Positions 29,731 through 35,740 of a stretch of DNA of 64,000 nucleotides are shown here, in pieces (the stretch's first letter is position 1; each line of letters opens with the position of its first letter). Below the pieces are notes generated by a model that saw only the letters and a list, made by a program, of their open reading frames with translations, was not told where the DNA came from and did not search any database. Origin of the DNA: Desulfocapsaceae bacterium. Lineage in GTDB: Bacteria > Desulfobacterota > Desulfobulbia > Desulfobulbales > Desulfocapsaceae. Location of the stretch: assembly GCA_031292275.1 (NCBI GenBank), contig JARLHL010000056.1:1-64000 (forward strand). Reading direction: 5' to 3'. The position numbers were made by a program, and so were the translations under genes.

Positions 29731-30928
29731 AGAGGAGGGCCTGGAAGGCATCGGAAAAATCGGGTTTTATTGTGAGGGCCTTTCGATAGCACTGTTCCGA
29801 TTCTTCAAGAGAACCCCTGCAGTGCAGGATGTTGCCGAGATTTTTATAGGCAAAGGCAAAGTCGGGCTTCAGATCCAGTGCCCTGCGCAATACGGTCTCG
29901 GCTTCCGACAACCTTCCCTGGGCGTGAAAGACGTTTCCGAGATTGTTCAAGGCGTCGGCAGAGGAGGGATTGAGCGTGATGGCCTGCTGGAGATGCATGA
30001 CTGATTCGGCCAGCCGCCCCTGATATTGCAGATTGATGCCAAGGTTGCTGGAGGCTTCATCATATTCCGGTTGAATCTCCACCGCCCTGCGCAGACAGGC
30101 CTCGGATTCAGCCAGCCGTCCCTGAGACAGCAGGGTGACGCCCAGATGGTTTTGCGCTGCCGCGAAATCCTCTCTTATTGAAAGCGCCCGGCGCAGGACT
30201 GTTTCGGATTCTGCGAATTCCCCCCTGTTTTCAAGGACTATGCCTAGGTTGTTCAGACATTCTGGATCATCGGGCAGCAGGATGACCGCCAGTCTCATCG
30301 CCTCGACTGCCTCATCAAGCCTCCCCTGCTGCCTGAGCGTAGCCCCCAGGATCTTCCATGTCAGACCGTGATCGGGAAACCGTGTCACCATTGAGCGAGC
30401 CAATTCCTCGCAGTCGGTAAACGTCCCCGGGCTATAGAGCGACACAAGCTTGTCGATGTCCGCTTGTGCCGGAGTGCCATTCGAGGCGACTTGGGCTGGT
30501 GAGCGCGATGCAGAAATATCAGGACTGTCCTGGGCGGCAGACGCTGCCCGGAGCCTAATCCGCAGGGCATCGACCTCTTCCCCTTCCAGCCCCGCCTGGC
30601 TGGCGATCTTCAACGTCTCCAGGGCCAGCCCGGTTTGCCCGGCCCTGTCCAGAGCGTCGATATAGGTGATCCAGAAGGGTCCATGCTCGGGCCTTTTGTC
30701 CAGAGCCCTTTCGAAATAGGGCAGACCTGCTGCCGCCTGATTTCTGTGGAGGGCAAGAAGTCCAATGGAGAAATTGGCCTCGGGGTGATCGGCCTGGATG
30801 GCGAGGATGGCCTGGTAGTATTCTTCCGCCTCGTCGATCCTGCCTTCCTGCCGGAGCTGCGAGGCGGTATCGAGGGCTTCTTGTATGAGGGCCTGGGATG
30901 GCAGTTCGGATTGAGAGGTTGACGTCAT
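19322..30928 (-). CDS. Giant five-module TPR-O-GlcNAc-transferase-type (GT41) glycosyltransferase
   Basis: A 3868-residue protein. Approximate layout in residues: TPR 1-399, catalytic 400-799; short TPR 800-965, catalytic 966-1362; TPR 1363-1738, catalytic 1739-2136; TPR 2137-2611, catalytic 2612-3009; TPR 3010-3464, catalytic 3465-3868. Every catalytic module begins NYHPD/ERS-K-T and carries GYVxP, the conserved His (RHP or similar), DILVDLxGH, ARKPAPVSLHWLDFGYTTGL, FGxLxRAxRIN, DIGLDCFPHNSGTT and SVGR, matching the GT41 (OGT/SPINDLY) GT-B fold. Low-complexity linkers precede modules 3, 4 and 5. I place the start at ATG 30928 (MTSTSQSELPSQ), without a clear ribosome site. Likely a cytoplasmic protein O-glycosyltransferase. 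Donor and acceptors are unknown. Its stop overlaps rfbF. Confidence 0.93.
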   Translation of the reverse strand: MTSTSQSELPSQALIQEALDTASQLRQEGRIDEAEEYYQAILAIQADHPEANFSIGLLALHRNQAAAGLPYFERALDKRPEHGPFWITYIDALDRAGQTGLALETLKIASQAGLEGEEVDALRIRLRAASAAQDSPDISASRSPAQVASNGTPAQADIDKLVSLYSPGTFTDCEELARSMVTRFPDHGLTWKILGATLRQQGRLDEAVEAMRLAVILLPDDPECLNNLGIVLENRGEFAESETVLRRALSIREDFAAAQNHLGVTLLSQGRLAESEACLRRAVEIQPEYDEASSNLGINLQYQGRLAESVMHLQQAITLNPSSADALNNLGNVFHAQGRLSEAETVLRRALDLKPDFAFAYKNLGNILHCRGSLEESEQCYRKALTIKPDFSDAFQALLFVSNYHPDRSGKEIFALYQEYDQRFCLPLRQQWAAHTNPPASSRRLKVGYVSPAFCRHPASHFLEPLLEHHDKTRFEIFAYAEIYKEDLQTGRYRQHIDHWIPTIGLSDDEVARRIRRDKIDILVDLAGHTSRNRLGVFARKPAPVSLHWLDFGYTTGLTAIDYYLTDLSTAPIGSEHLFSEQLWRLPPPSFAFRPTAAMGEAGPLPAAENGFITFGTLTRAIRINYRTVRAWSAILNRVEGSRLVIDSGNFNHPEIQQLILDKFTAQGIDPSRLDVGYHSPPWDVLRSIDIGLDCFPHNSGTTLMEGLFLGIPFITLAGRSSVGRIGCSILEGAGLPEWIARTEEEYINKAVSLASDVTVLAAIRAGLRQKIQHCPLTDEPAFTRGIEDAYQQMFDKWYRETAQPDHLSGSERSRQGADGASTLYNLGVEYQQLRDLQKAKNQYIQSINSRPDFVEAYNNLGVVFQQEKRFADAEKALLKALEIRPDYTDACYNLANTYKLQAQPAKAETWYRKVIAMSPDSYNAYYNLGNILQENGRPLEAEVCLRQALSLKPDHKNAFSTLLFVLNYHPDKSAEEIFQAYQEFNSRFCIPCHPSWTPHTNAPPGNRRLKIGYVAPDYNRHPARHFLNPLLSHHDRTIFEIYAYVELPPESAATDLFQGYADHWIAAAGLTDEQLSQRIRRDAIDVLVDLAGHTADNRLGVFARKPAPVSLHWLDFGYTTGLTAIDYYLTDRISVPPESAHLFSETPWYLPSPFSIYRPPAEAGPISALPAQKKGYVTFGVLSRAVRINHRTIRVWSALLKRCPGAHLVINSSSFSEPAHQESLAAEFISYGIERDRLEIGFNSPPWDILRNIDISLDCFPHNSGTTLVESLHMGVPYVTLADRPSVGRVGSAILESAGHPEWIAQSEEEYIDRAMMLATDLDRLADLRATLRQEMQNSALRDEEGFTRNIEAAYQGMFLRWHEAGQKMPAAMPTDDRPADLQAGSASKAGPSSLSADGHKQRGKGRETRQKQNRHAAQPPRSEIQKLTQFYNRGNVQEAVTLARSLTARFPLHGFGWKVLGPLLHGQGLIDEAIQAMEQAALCLPDDPDAHYNLGIAQEQAGQTEAAELSYRNTLQLSRNHVNALYNLGNILNASDRPAEAETFYRRVLALKPNYFEARCNLGNILRHQKRLEESADCLQSALKIRPDSAEILCNLSLTYKEQEKFQEAEAVCRKALQLQPEMVEAINNLGLIYQEQRILLKAEASYRQAIQCLPGYSPAYNNLGILLQKQGRLVEAEHILQQGLVHDPHNAKLRQNMVSTLIRQARFHDAETNLRQAMELKADDSSIHSDLLFLLNYHPDKTAEEIFEEYKTFNRRFCLPLHAEWRPFTNSRDAHRRLKVGYVSPSLYRHSIRHFLEPLLSHHDKNLFEICLYADISVEDEVTARYKSYADQWIVTTNLSDAELAAAIRTDGIDILVDLAGHTGENRLGVFARKPAPVSLHWLDFGYTTGLTAIDYYLTDHTTVPIGSDGLFSERPWRLKTPAGAYRPAENIGEVGPLPAAERGYITFGTLSRASRINHGLIQVWAEILKRVEGSHLIINSGDFADRTMQTALAEKFALHGIARERLEIGFHSPPWDILRGMDIGLDCFPHSSGTTMLETIYMGVPFVTLAGRPSVGRLASSILVAVGMEDWIASTKEEYIEIAVKLAADTQQLAHLRTTLRQRVEASPQMDEPAFARKMETAYQQMFEIWAKDDGLADQQTHMNLPAPDPWKEAAAYRSFGHLKDAEYIYRFLLRQDPDNAEARYHLGLLEMTRSQPAAALPYFQAALEADPRQRLYWLACIEALEKSGQTDSAREILAIAVKAGLDGEETEALSSRLAMDPSESVAIKTGPASESAPRAAKQESRQSASRPHPDDIEELISLFNQKQYEQCEATARSLLSHFPENALAWKALGLTLRYRNRLDEAVKALKRAVLLARDDLEIYNALGDCLHNLKRFPEAVEAFKQSLAHNPQVAESHYLLANTLFAQGNLPEAQTCYEKAVQLRPDFAEALGNLGNTLQLLGRISEAEKSFEKALAAKPDFAEAFYNLGNLRKGQNRPEEAIILYRNALSCRPDYPEACSNLGIALQMLGRHAEAEDSYHRALEISPDFTQAHINLGACLKDQGRYPESEQSYREALRIQPDSALAASNLGSVLKERGHLPEAETCLRRALEIDPDFTEAHSNLLFLLNYHPDRSAEEIYAEYRNFNARFGLPLQAEHRPHTNSRQAERVVKVGYVSPQFRLHSSRHFLEPLLAHHDRQSFEIFAYADVTKEDEFSARYRSYVDHWIITADLDDAALADCIREDGIDILVDLSGHTANNRLKVFARKPAPISLHWLDFGYTTGLTAIDYYLTDEATVPPGSEGLFSELPWRLPTPSFAYRPAEGMGEISPLPAASRGYITFGTLTRAVRINHRTIRVWSEILKRVENSRLVIDSSNFISPGMQNELAERFKAYGIGGQQLDIGFHSPPWDVLRNMDIGLDCFPHNSGTTLIETLYMGVPYISLASRPSVGRIGSAILKSFGHPEWIAETEEEYVAKAVALAADPDELMRLRTSLRREMQTGPFMDEPTFVRKVESAYWEMFAQWCDSSPSSPVQTSKSGPHEHIPDPTQTRGDEAGEGRPSSGTATPSSEQGRQLKAGKKTPLKRQRKASQRLSGPQSEEIGRLVSLYQQGNFIDAEKLARSLISRFPQDSQTWKVLGALLRERGDFNEALAAMETAAQLMPKDAICLRNIAVLLCDLERFAEAEDFCRRARSIAPNYADAHNTLGIILRSQQKFPEAERSCRKALKLKQDFPEALVNLGLILNEQKRYPEAETCCHEALVLKPNFAEASCTLGLIYLRTGQLDEAESACRRALAVKPLYAAVYNSLGCIQDERGAYQEAETAYRKALEIKPFYPEALHNLGKSLSSQSRHTEAEACFRQVVEREPANAEASYNLGNSLLNQGKAKEAEISYRTALQILPRYLEALVNLGNAVQEQGALTEAETAYREALTIQPGYAFAHNNLGNILLKQGDLAQAEITFRAVLALHPDFPQAFSNLLFLLNYHPERSGQEIFREYSKFEERFCKSLRGQWRPHTNIRDPNRRLKIGYVSPEFRKHPVCNFLEPLLAFHNKDEVEVFAYAELHRGEDSTTERYRSYMDHWIPTTGMSDADMAERIRADGIDILVDLAGHSRHNRLLVFARKPAPVSLHWLDFGYTTGLKAIDYYLADSVSVPPGSEDLFSETPWNIEGPCFVYRPTEEMGEVNELPARHRGHITFGSLSRAIRINHRTVAVWAQILTRVKDARLIINSGDFRDHEMQMRVSDTFAAHGISRDRLEIGYDSPPWDVLRSMDIGLDCFPHNSGTTLIESLYMGVPFITLAGRPSVGRVGSAVLEGTGHPEWIARSEEEYIEHAVNLAADTTKLAGLRAGLRREMQAGPAMNEPAFSRKVEAAYREMFAKWCKERR

Positions 30929-31467
30929 GGTCAGGATGCCTGTCAAAAATTCATGGAATGGAGGGCCTTTCTGCGTATCTCGATGTCTTTGGCGTTTTGA
31001 TCGATGCCGAATCTCACAGAGCGCCAGGAACAGGACACCATCGGCAGCGTTTTGACCGCCCGGTTTTCTCACAAGGGACCGGCCGGGCTCGAAGGAGTTC
31101 CTTCAAGGGAGGAAAGCCTTTGACTTCAATAAGTAACATGCGTAACAGACCGTTAGAATATGCTTTCATATCCCTATTATTCTTGTCAAGGTCTATCTCA
31201 TCGGCACCAGAGGTTCCTGGGCATGATAATCGGCAAAATTCTTCTTTTAAAGCATCGTATAATCATGACACTTTTCGTCAGAGTGGTCCGAAAAGTTTAA
31301 TACAATAAAGAAGATGATGGCATTGCATTGCAGGAACGGAGGGGGAAGGGAAGGCATTTCGGGAACAGCGGCCTTGTCGTGCCGGAGGGGCAAGTGTTTA
31401 GGATTTGTTGATTCTGGCCAATACGGTTGCGCCATGCTGGCTGAAAGAAAGTGGCAGTCCTCCCCAA
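30929..31467. other. Intergenic region between the arsS-like gene and the GT41 gene
   Basis: No gene is supported. It must hold the promoter of the minus-strand GT41 operon. A TTGACA lies at 31184-31189 on the minus strand, without a convincing -10 at normal spacing. The start of the region includes the SECIS-like hairpin that trails the arsS-like gene. Confidence 0.4.
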
Positions 31468-31488
31468 CTAGGAGGCAATGACCCCGCC
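31453..31488 (-). promoter_or_regulatory. Candidate bacterial SECIS hairpin
   Basis: Directly after the in-frame UGA the minus-strand RNA can pair CCUCC (31471-31475) with GGAGG (31459-31463) around the loop UAGUUGG. A U-G wobble would shrink the loop to AGUUG. An outer GGC/GCC pair is possible. The loop starts about 18 nt after UGA, within the range expected for bacterial SECIS elements, and has a G early in the loop. Confidence 0.5.
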
Positions 31489-32421
31489 TCAGGTGAAGCC
31501 TGAGCCTGCGGTGCAGGCGTAACAGTGATCATCCGTGATGATCGACGTACCTGCAGAAAGTGATGATATTGCGGAGATATGGACCTTGTCGCCGGTGGAG
31601 GGAAGGTCGGCCGCCTGGTTGAAATCGCAGTCATAGAGAAAACCGTCCCAGGAGACGCTGATAAGCGTCCGGCACATCAGGCCGTCAATGGTCGAGGGAT
31701 TGAAGCCTCCGGCCAGCCTGTCCATATATTGGGTAAAGTTGCCGGAGCTCTCCAGCCAGCGGCGAAAACGCCCGAGCGGGACATTGGCGAAGGTGAAAAG
31801 ATGGGTGAAAGTAATATTCCATCTGCGGGCCAGATCGGTCTTGATTTTTTTTTCTGCCTGGCATTGTGCAACCGGCATAAAAGCCCCGCTGGGGTTGGCA
31901 ACCAGATTCAGGACAAGGGGGCTCTCCGGCATCCCGTAACCCATGGCGTTGAGCCTTTTCAGCATTGCAATGCTGTCCTGCCAGACCCCTTTGCCCCGCT
32001 GGGAGTCGGTCTGGCCGGCATTGGTTGAAGGAAACGAGGCGGTGATTTCCACCTCCAGGGCTTTGCACAGTTCCAGAAGCGGGGCGTACTCCTCCTGGAG
32101 CAGGAGGACCAGGTTCGTTCGGAGGATCAGGCGGGCCACCAGCGGTCGAAGTTCCCGCAGCAGGAAGTCGATTCCCGGTACCAGTTCCGGCGCGCCGCCG
32201 GTGATGTCGGCCGTCTGAAAATCGTTTTGTTTCGCAAAATGAATGATATCATTCATGGTCTTTCTGTCCATGACCTCAGTCCGTCCGGCCCCGGCGTCGA
32301 CATGGCAGTGACGGCAGGCAAGATTGCAGCGGCGGCCGACATTGATCTGCAGGGTCGTGGTCGTGCCGCGTTGCAGGTGAAGCTGATGTTCGGCCAGCGT
32401 TTTTGCGAAGGGTTTCACCAT
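31468..32421 (-). CDS. arsS: ArsS-like radical SAM protein, probable selenoprotein (UGA read as Sec311)
   Basis: A radical SAM protein of the ArsS / 'radical SAM, selenocysteine' family, linked to arsenosugar synthesis. The cluster motif is CNLACRHC (Cys32, 36, 39). DITGGAPELVP and the C-terminal HCYACTAGSGFT follow. Family members end CxxCTAGxGSSCxG. Here the codon at the last Cys is TGA (31489-31491), and in-frame translation continues GGVIAS to TAG at 31468. The natural product is therefore 317 residues with selenocysteine at 311. Read conventionally, the protein would stop one residue before its conserved Cys. A SECIS-like hairpin follows, and selB is in this window. It lies 45 bases after its AhpD-like partner. 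Confidence 0.85.
31489..31491 (-). other. In-frame UGA, probable selenocysteine codon
   Basis: Reads TTC ACC TGA GGC GGG GTC ATT GCC TCC TAG on the minus strand. The TGA occupies the position of the conserved Cys in the family's C-terminal GSSCxG signature. Confidence 0.8.
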
Positions 32422-32466
32422 GGGGATATCCGGTCTGTCTGGATGGAGAGAAACTGGGGAAAAGAC

Positions 32467-32799
32467 CTACATGGAGATTTTTTGGCAGTTCTTCATCATC
32501 TGCACGCCGTGGACCAGGGATGCGCCGCCGCGGATGGCGCAGGCTACATGAACGGCCTCGGTCATCTCCGCCTGGTTTGAACCCTTCTCCAGGCAGGTGG
32601 AGGTATAGGCGTCGATGCAGTAGGGGCATTGAACGGCATGGGCCACTGCCAGTGCGATCAGGGCTTTCTCCCGCGCCGTCAACTCGCCCTCGGCGAAGAC
32701 CGAGGCGTAATAGTCGAAGAATTTCTTTGCCATTTCCGGGGCCTCGCTGCCGATTTCACCGAACTTGCCCAAATCTGCCGGATTGTAGTAGGTATCCAT
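32467..32799 (-). CDS. AhpD/carboxymuconolactone decarboxylase-like protein, arsenosugar-associated type
   Basis: A 110-residue all-helical CMD-family protein with the redox pair CPYC in AVQCPYCIDAYT, followed by MTEAVHVACAIRGGASLVHG. The family includes AhpD-like peroxidase partners, and a subgroup is found next to arsS genes, as here. GGAG lies just upstream of ATG 32799. It is the first gene of a two-gene operon with the ArsS-like selenoprotein. The probable role is thiol/selenol redox partner or peroxidase-like accessory. The reaction is not established. Confidence 0.85.
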   Translation of the reverse strand: MDTYYNPADLGKFGEIGSEAPEMAKKFFDYYASVFAEGELTAREKALIALAVAHAVQCPYCIDAYTSTCLEKGSNQAEMTEAVHVACAIRGGASLVHGVQMMKNCQKISM

Positions 32800-32928
32800 G
32801 TTTCTCCTTTATTGAAAACAGGGGTTTTCCATTTTTTATCGTTTTTGATGCAAATACTTGGGGACTGTTTTAAAAAATCTTCATGCCGGGTGGCGGCCGG
32901 AATCCGAAGCCTCAGCGCTGTCCGGAGA

Positions 32929-34383
32929 TCAGCCAGGCTGATCCATCCTGAAATCGATCTGCACCGGGCAGTGGTCCGAACCCATGATATCTTTCAGGAT
33001 CAAGGCCTTGTCGACCCGGCCAGCATGGGCCACATCCACACAGAAATAATCAATGCGCCAGCCGATGTCCTTTGACCGGGCATTAAAACGGTAGCTCCAC
33101 CATGTATAGTGTCCGGGATCCTGGTGAAAGATCCTGAAGGTGTCGACGAAACCCGCCTGAACAAAGGTGTCCATCCAGTGCCGTTCCTCGGGGGTGAATC
33201 CGGCATTGGCTGTGTTTCTTGCCGGGTTAGTCAGGTCGATTTCCTTGTGGGCGACATTATAATCACCGCAGATGACGACGCACTTCCGCCGGGCAAGATC
33301 CTGGGCAAAATCCAGGAATTTCTTGTTGAACCTGAGCTTGAAGTCAAGACGCTTCAGGCCGTCGGCGCTGTTGGGAAAATAGGCGGTTACAAAAAAGAAA
33401 GAGGGGAACTCCAGGGTCAATACCCGGCCTTCGCAGTCGAATTCCGGATCACCCAGACCCTGCAGGACATGCATCGGCTGCAGGCGGGAGTAGATTGCCA
33501 CTCCCGAATATCCCTTCCGTTCGGCGCTGTGCCAGTAGGAGGTATAGCCCGGGATATTTTTCAACTCCTCCGAGAGCTGATCTTTCCGGGCCTTGGTCTC
33601 CTGCAGGGCGATGATATCGGCGTCCAGATCCTGAAGGACCTGAACGAATCCTTTTTTCTCCACTGCCCGGATCCCGTTGACATTCCAGGAGATAAACTTT
33701 TTGAGGCCTGTCTCCGGGCCCTGGGTTGTCCCGGGATGGCGGCGGGGGGCGACGCCCCGCTGCGGACAGTCCGGCAGGAGAGGGCAGGCATCGCAATGGG
33801 GTCCGACGGGGCGGCAGATGGACTGGCCGAAGGCCACCAGCAGGGAGTTGACGGTGAGCCAGTGCCGGGCCGGCAGTTTTTCCCGGAGGGCCATCTCTGT
33901 CTCAAGGGGAGTGGCCGTGGTCACGTACTCCCAGATATTCATAATCCGATGGACATGGGTGTCGACGCAGATTGCCGGTTTTTTATAGGCAACGGCCACC
34001 ACCAGATTGGCCGTCTTGCGCCCGACCCCGGGGAGGGTAATCAACTGCTCGACCGTATCGGGGACCACGTTATTGTACCGGGCCAGGGCCTGGGGCAGCC
34101 GAGCCAGGTAGGCCGCCTTGTTTTTATAAAAGCCGACCGGATAAATGAGCGCGGCAATTTTTTCTCCTGAAAGGGCGGCGAGTCCTTTCAGGTCCGCAGC
34201 CGCGGCAAAGAGCCGTGCCGAGGCTGCGGCTGTGGTCTCATCCTTGGTCCGGGCCGAGAGGATGGTGGCAACAAGGACCTTGAAGGGATCTTCGGTCTGA
34301 ACGGCGATCAGGTCGACAATGGGCACTTTTTTATCCTGTACCGCCTGCATGACCGTCCTCAGAAAGACATCAATATCGATCAT
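32929..34383 (-). CDS. Endonuclease III-exonuclease III fusion
   Basis: A single 484-residue open frame joins two base-excision-repair enzymes. Residues 1-215 are endonuclease III: HhH and catalytic Lys in LPGVGRKTANLVV (Lys123), Asp141 in VDTHVHRI, and a C-x6-C-x2-C-x5-C iron-sulfur site (Cys190, 197, 200, 206). Residues from 228 are exonuclease III/AP endonuclease: KKFISWNVNGIRA, LQETKA, YSGVAIYSR, GDYNVAH, WRIDYF and GSDHCPV, ending soon after as expected. The joint is a short Pro/Gly/Thr linker. Start ATG 34383 has AGGAG upstream. The fusion would couple glycosylase/AP-lyase incision with 3'-end cleaning. Confidence 0.92.
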   Translation of the reverse strand: MIDIDVFLRTVMQAVQDKKVPIVDLIAVQTEDPFKVLVATILSARTKDETTAAASARLFAAAADLKGLAALSGEKIAALIYPVGFYKNKAAYLARLPQALARYNNVVPDTVEQLITLPGVGRKTANLVVAVAYKKPAICVDTHVHRIMNIWEYVTTATPLETEMALREKLPARHWLTVNSLLVAFGQSICRPVGPHCDACPLLPDCPQRGVAPRRHPGTTQGPETGLKKFISWNVNGIRAVEKKGFVQVLQDLDADIIALQETKARKDQLSEELKNIPGYTSYWHSAERKGYSGVAIYSRLQPMHVLQGLGDPEFDCEGRVLTLEFPSFFFVTAYFPNSADGLKRLDFKLRFNKKFLDFAQDLARRKCVVICGDYNVAHKEIDLTNPARNTANAGFTPEERHWMDTFVQAGFVDTFRIFHQDPGHYTWWSYRFNARSKDIGWRIDYFCVDVAHAGRVDKALILKDIMGSDHCPVQIDFRMDQPG

Positions 34384-34474
34384 ATGAACTCCTGCTGCCT
34401 CTCTGCAGCATTCAGATATGCCTTGTAGAGAAAAAGAACTCTTGCCGGACCTCTTCACCGGCCTGCGCCGGCCG

Positions 34475-35740
34475 CTATTCCCCGGTGATGAGGGTGTCGG
34501 GGGCGAACTGCAGGGTGGCGAAATAATCCTCTTCGGTTTCCGCCCGGCGGATAAGCTCCACCGAGCCGTCGACATTGAGCAGCAGCTCTTTCGGCCGGAG
34601 CCTGCCGTTATAGTTGAAGCCCATGGCATGGCCGTGGGCCCCGCTGTCCTGAATGATCAGGAGGTCGTTCTCTGCGATGGGCGGGAGCGGTCTCTGGATG
34701 GCGAATTTGTCATTGTTCTCACAGAGGGAACCGACAACATCGACGAGCTCTGACGGCTGCTCCCCTTCCTTGCCGAGGACCTCGATGTGATGGTATGCGC
34801 CGTAGAGGGCAGGGCGCATCAGGGAGGTCATGCAGCCATCCACGCCGATATAGGTCCGGTAGATGTCCTTTCTGTTGATGGCCCTGACAATCAACACGCC
34901 ATGAGGGCCGGTCATGAACCGTCCGCTCTCCATATAGAGGGCGGGGGTATAGCCGTTCCGCCGGTTGAAAGCACTGAAGAGGTCTGTGACCTCCCGGCCC
35001 AGGGCCTCAAGGTCCAGCGGGGCAACTCCCGGCTGGTAGGGAATGCCCAGACCGCCGCCGATATTGATAAAACGGAAAGTGATTCCCAGCTCCTTCTGGA
35101 TGTACTCGACGAGCTCCAGAAGGGTTCTGGCCGTCTGGACCATATAGGTATAATTCAGCTCATTGGAGGCCAGCATCGTATGGATGCCGAACTGGATTGC
35201 GCCCCGTTCTTTGGCAAGGCGATAGGCATCGACGATCTGGCTGTGACTGACCCCGTATTTGGCCTCCACCGGGTTGCCGATGATGCTGTTGCCGGTCCGG
35301 AGCGGGCCCGGGTTGTAACGAAAGCAGATCAGTTCAGGCATCCGGGGAACCTTGGCGATCAGCGAGATATCGTCCAGGTTGAGGATGCAGCCGCCGTCTG
35401 CGGCCGCCGCCTGGAATTCCTCCCGGCTGGTGTTGTTGGAGGTGAACATGATATCGCCGCCGCTGCAGCCTGCTCGCCTGCTTAAGATCAATTCTGCAAC
35501 GGAACTGCAGTCAAAGCCGAATCCCATTGTCTTCATAAGTGTGAGGATTGCAGGGTTCGGCAGGGCCTTGACGGCAAAATATTCACGAAATTCAGGGATT
35601 TTGGCGAAGGCTTCCTTTATTCGATTGCCGGTTTCACGGATGCCGGCCTCATCATATATGTGGAACGGGGTTCCGTAGTGTTCTGCAATTTCCGGGAGTT
35701 TTTTGAAAAGGCTGTCTTTGAAGGATCGGGACATCGGCAT
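34475..35740 (-). CDS. lysA: Diaminopimelate decarboxylase
   Basis: Catalyses the last step of lysine synthesis, meso-DAP to L-lysine. The 421-residue PLP enzyme has an alanine-racemase-like barrel: Lys58 in YFAVKALPNP binds PLP, GGGLGIPY binds phosphate, then ESGRFMTGPHG, VGSLCENNDKFA and, at the end, DSGAHGHAMGFNYNGRLRPKELLL. I chose ATG 35740, which has GAGAG about 9 bases upstream. ATG 35734 is close and equally possible. The carboxynorspermidine or ornithine decarboxylase branch of this fold is an alternative, but the C-terminus is LysA-like. Confidence 0.88.
   Translation of the reverse strand: MPMSRSFKDSLFKKLPEIAEHYGTPFHIYDEAGIRETGNRIKEAFAKIPEFREYFAVKALPNPAILTLMKTMGFGFDCSSVAELILSRRAGCSGGDIMFTSNNTSREEFQAAAADGGCILNLDDISLIAKVPRMPELICFRYNPGPLRTGNSIIGNPVEAKYGVSHSQIVDAYRLAKERGAIQFGIHTMLASNELNYTYMVQTARTLLELVEYIQKELGITFRFINIGGGLGIPYQPGVAPLDLEALGREVTDLFSAFNRRNGYTPALYMESGRFMTGPHGVLIVRAINRKDIYRTYIGVDGCMTSLMRPALYGAYHHIEVLGKEGEQPSELVDVVGSLCENNDKFAIQRPLPPIAENDLLIIQDSGAHGHAMGFNYNGRLRPKELLLNVDGSVELIRRAETEEDYFATLQFAPDTLITGE

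Noticed and set aside
31184-31189. Minus-strand TTGACA as a promoter of the GT41 gene
   Set aside because: No acceptable -10 hexamer at 16-19 bases; kept only as a note.
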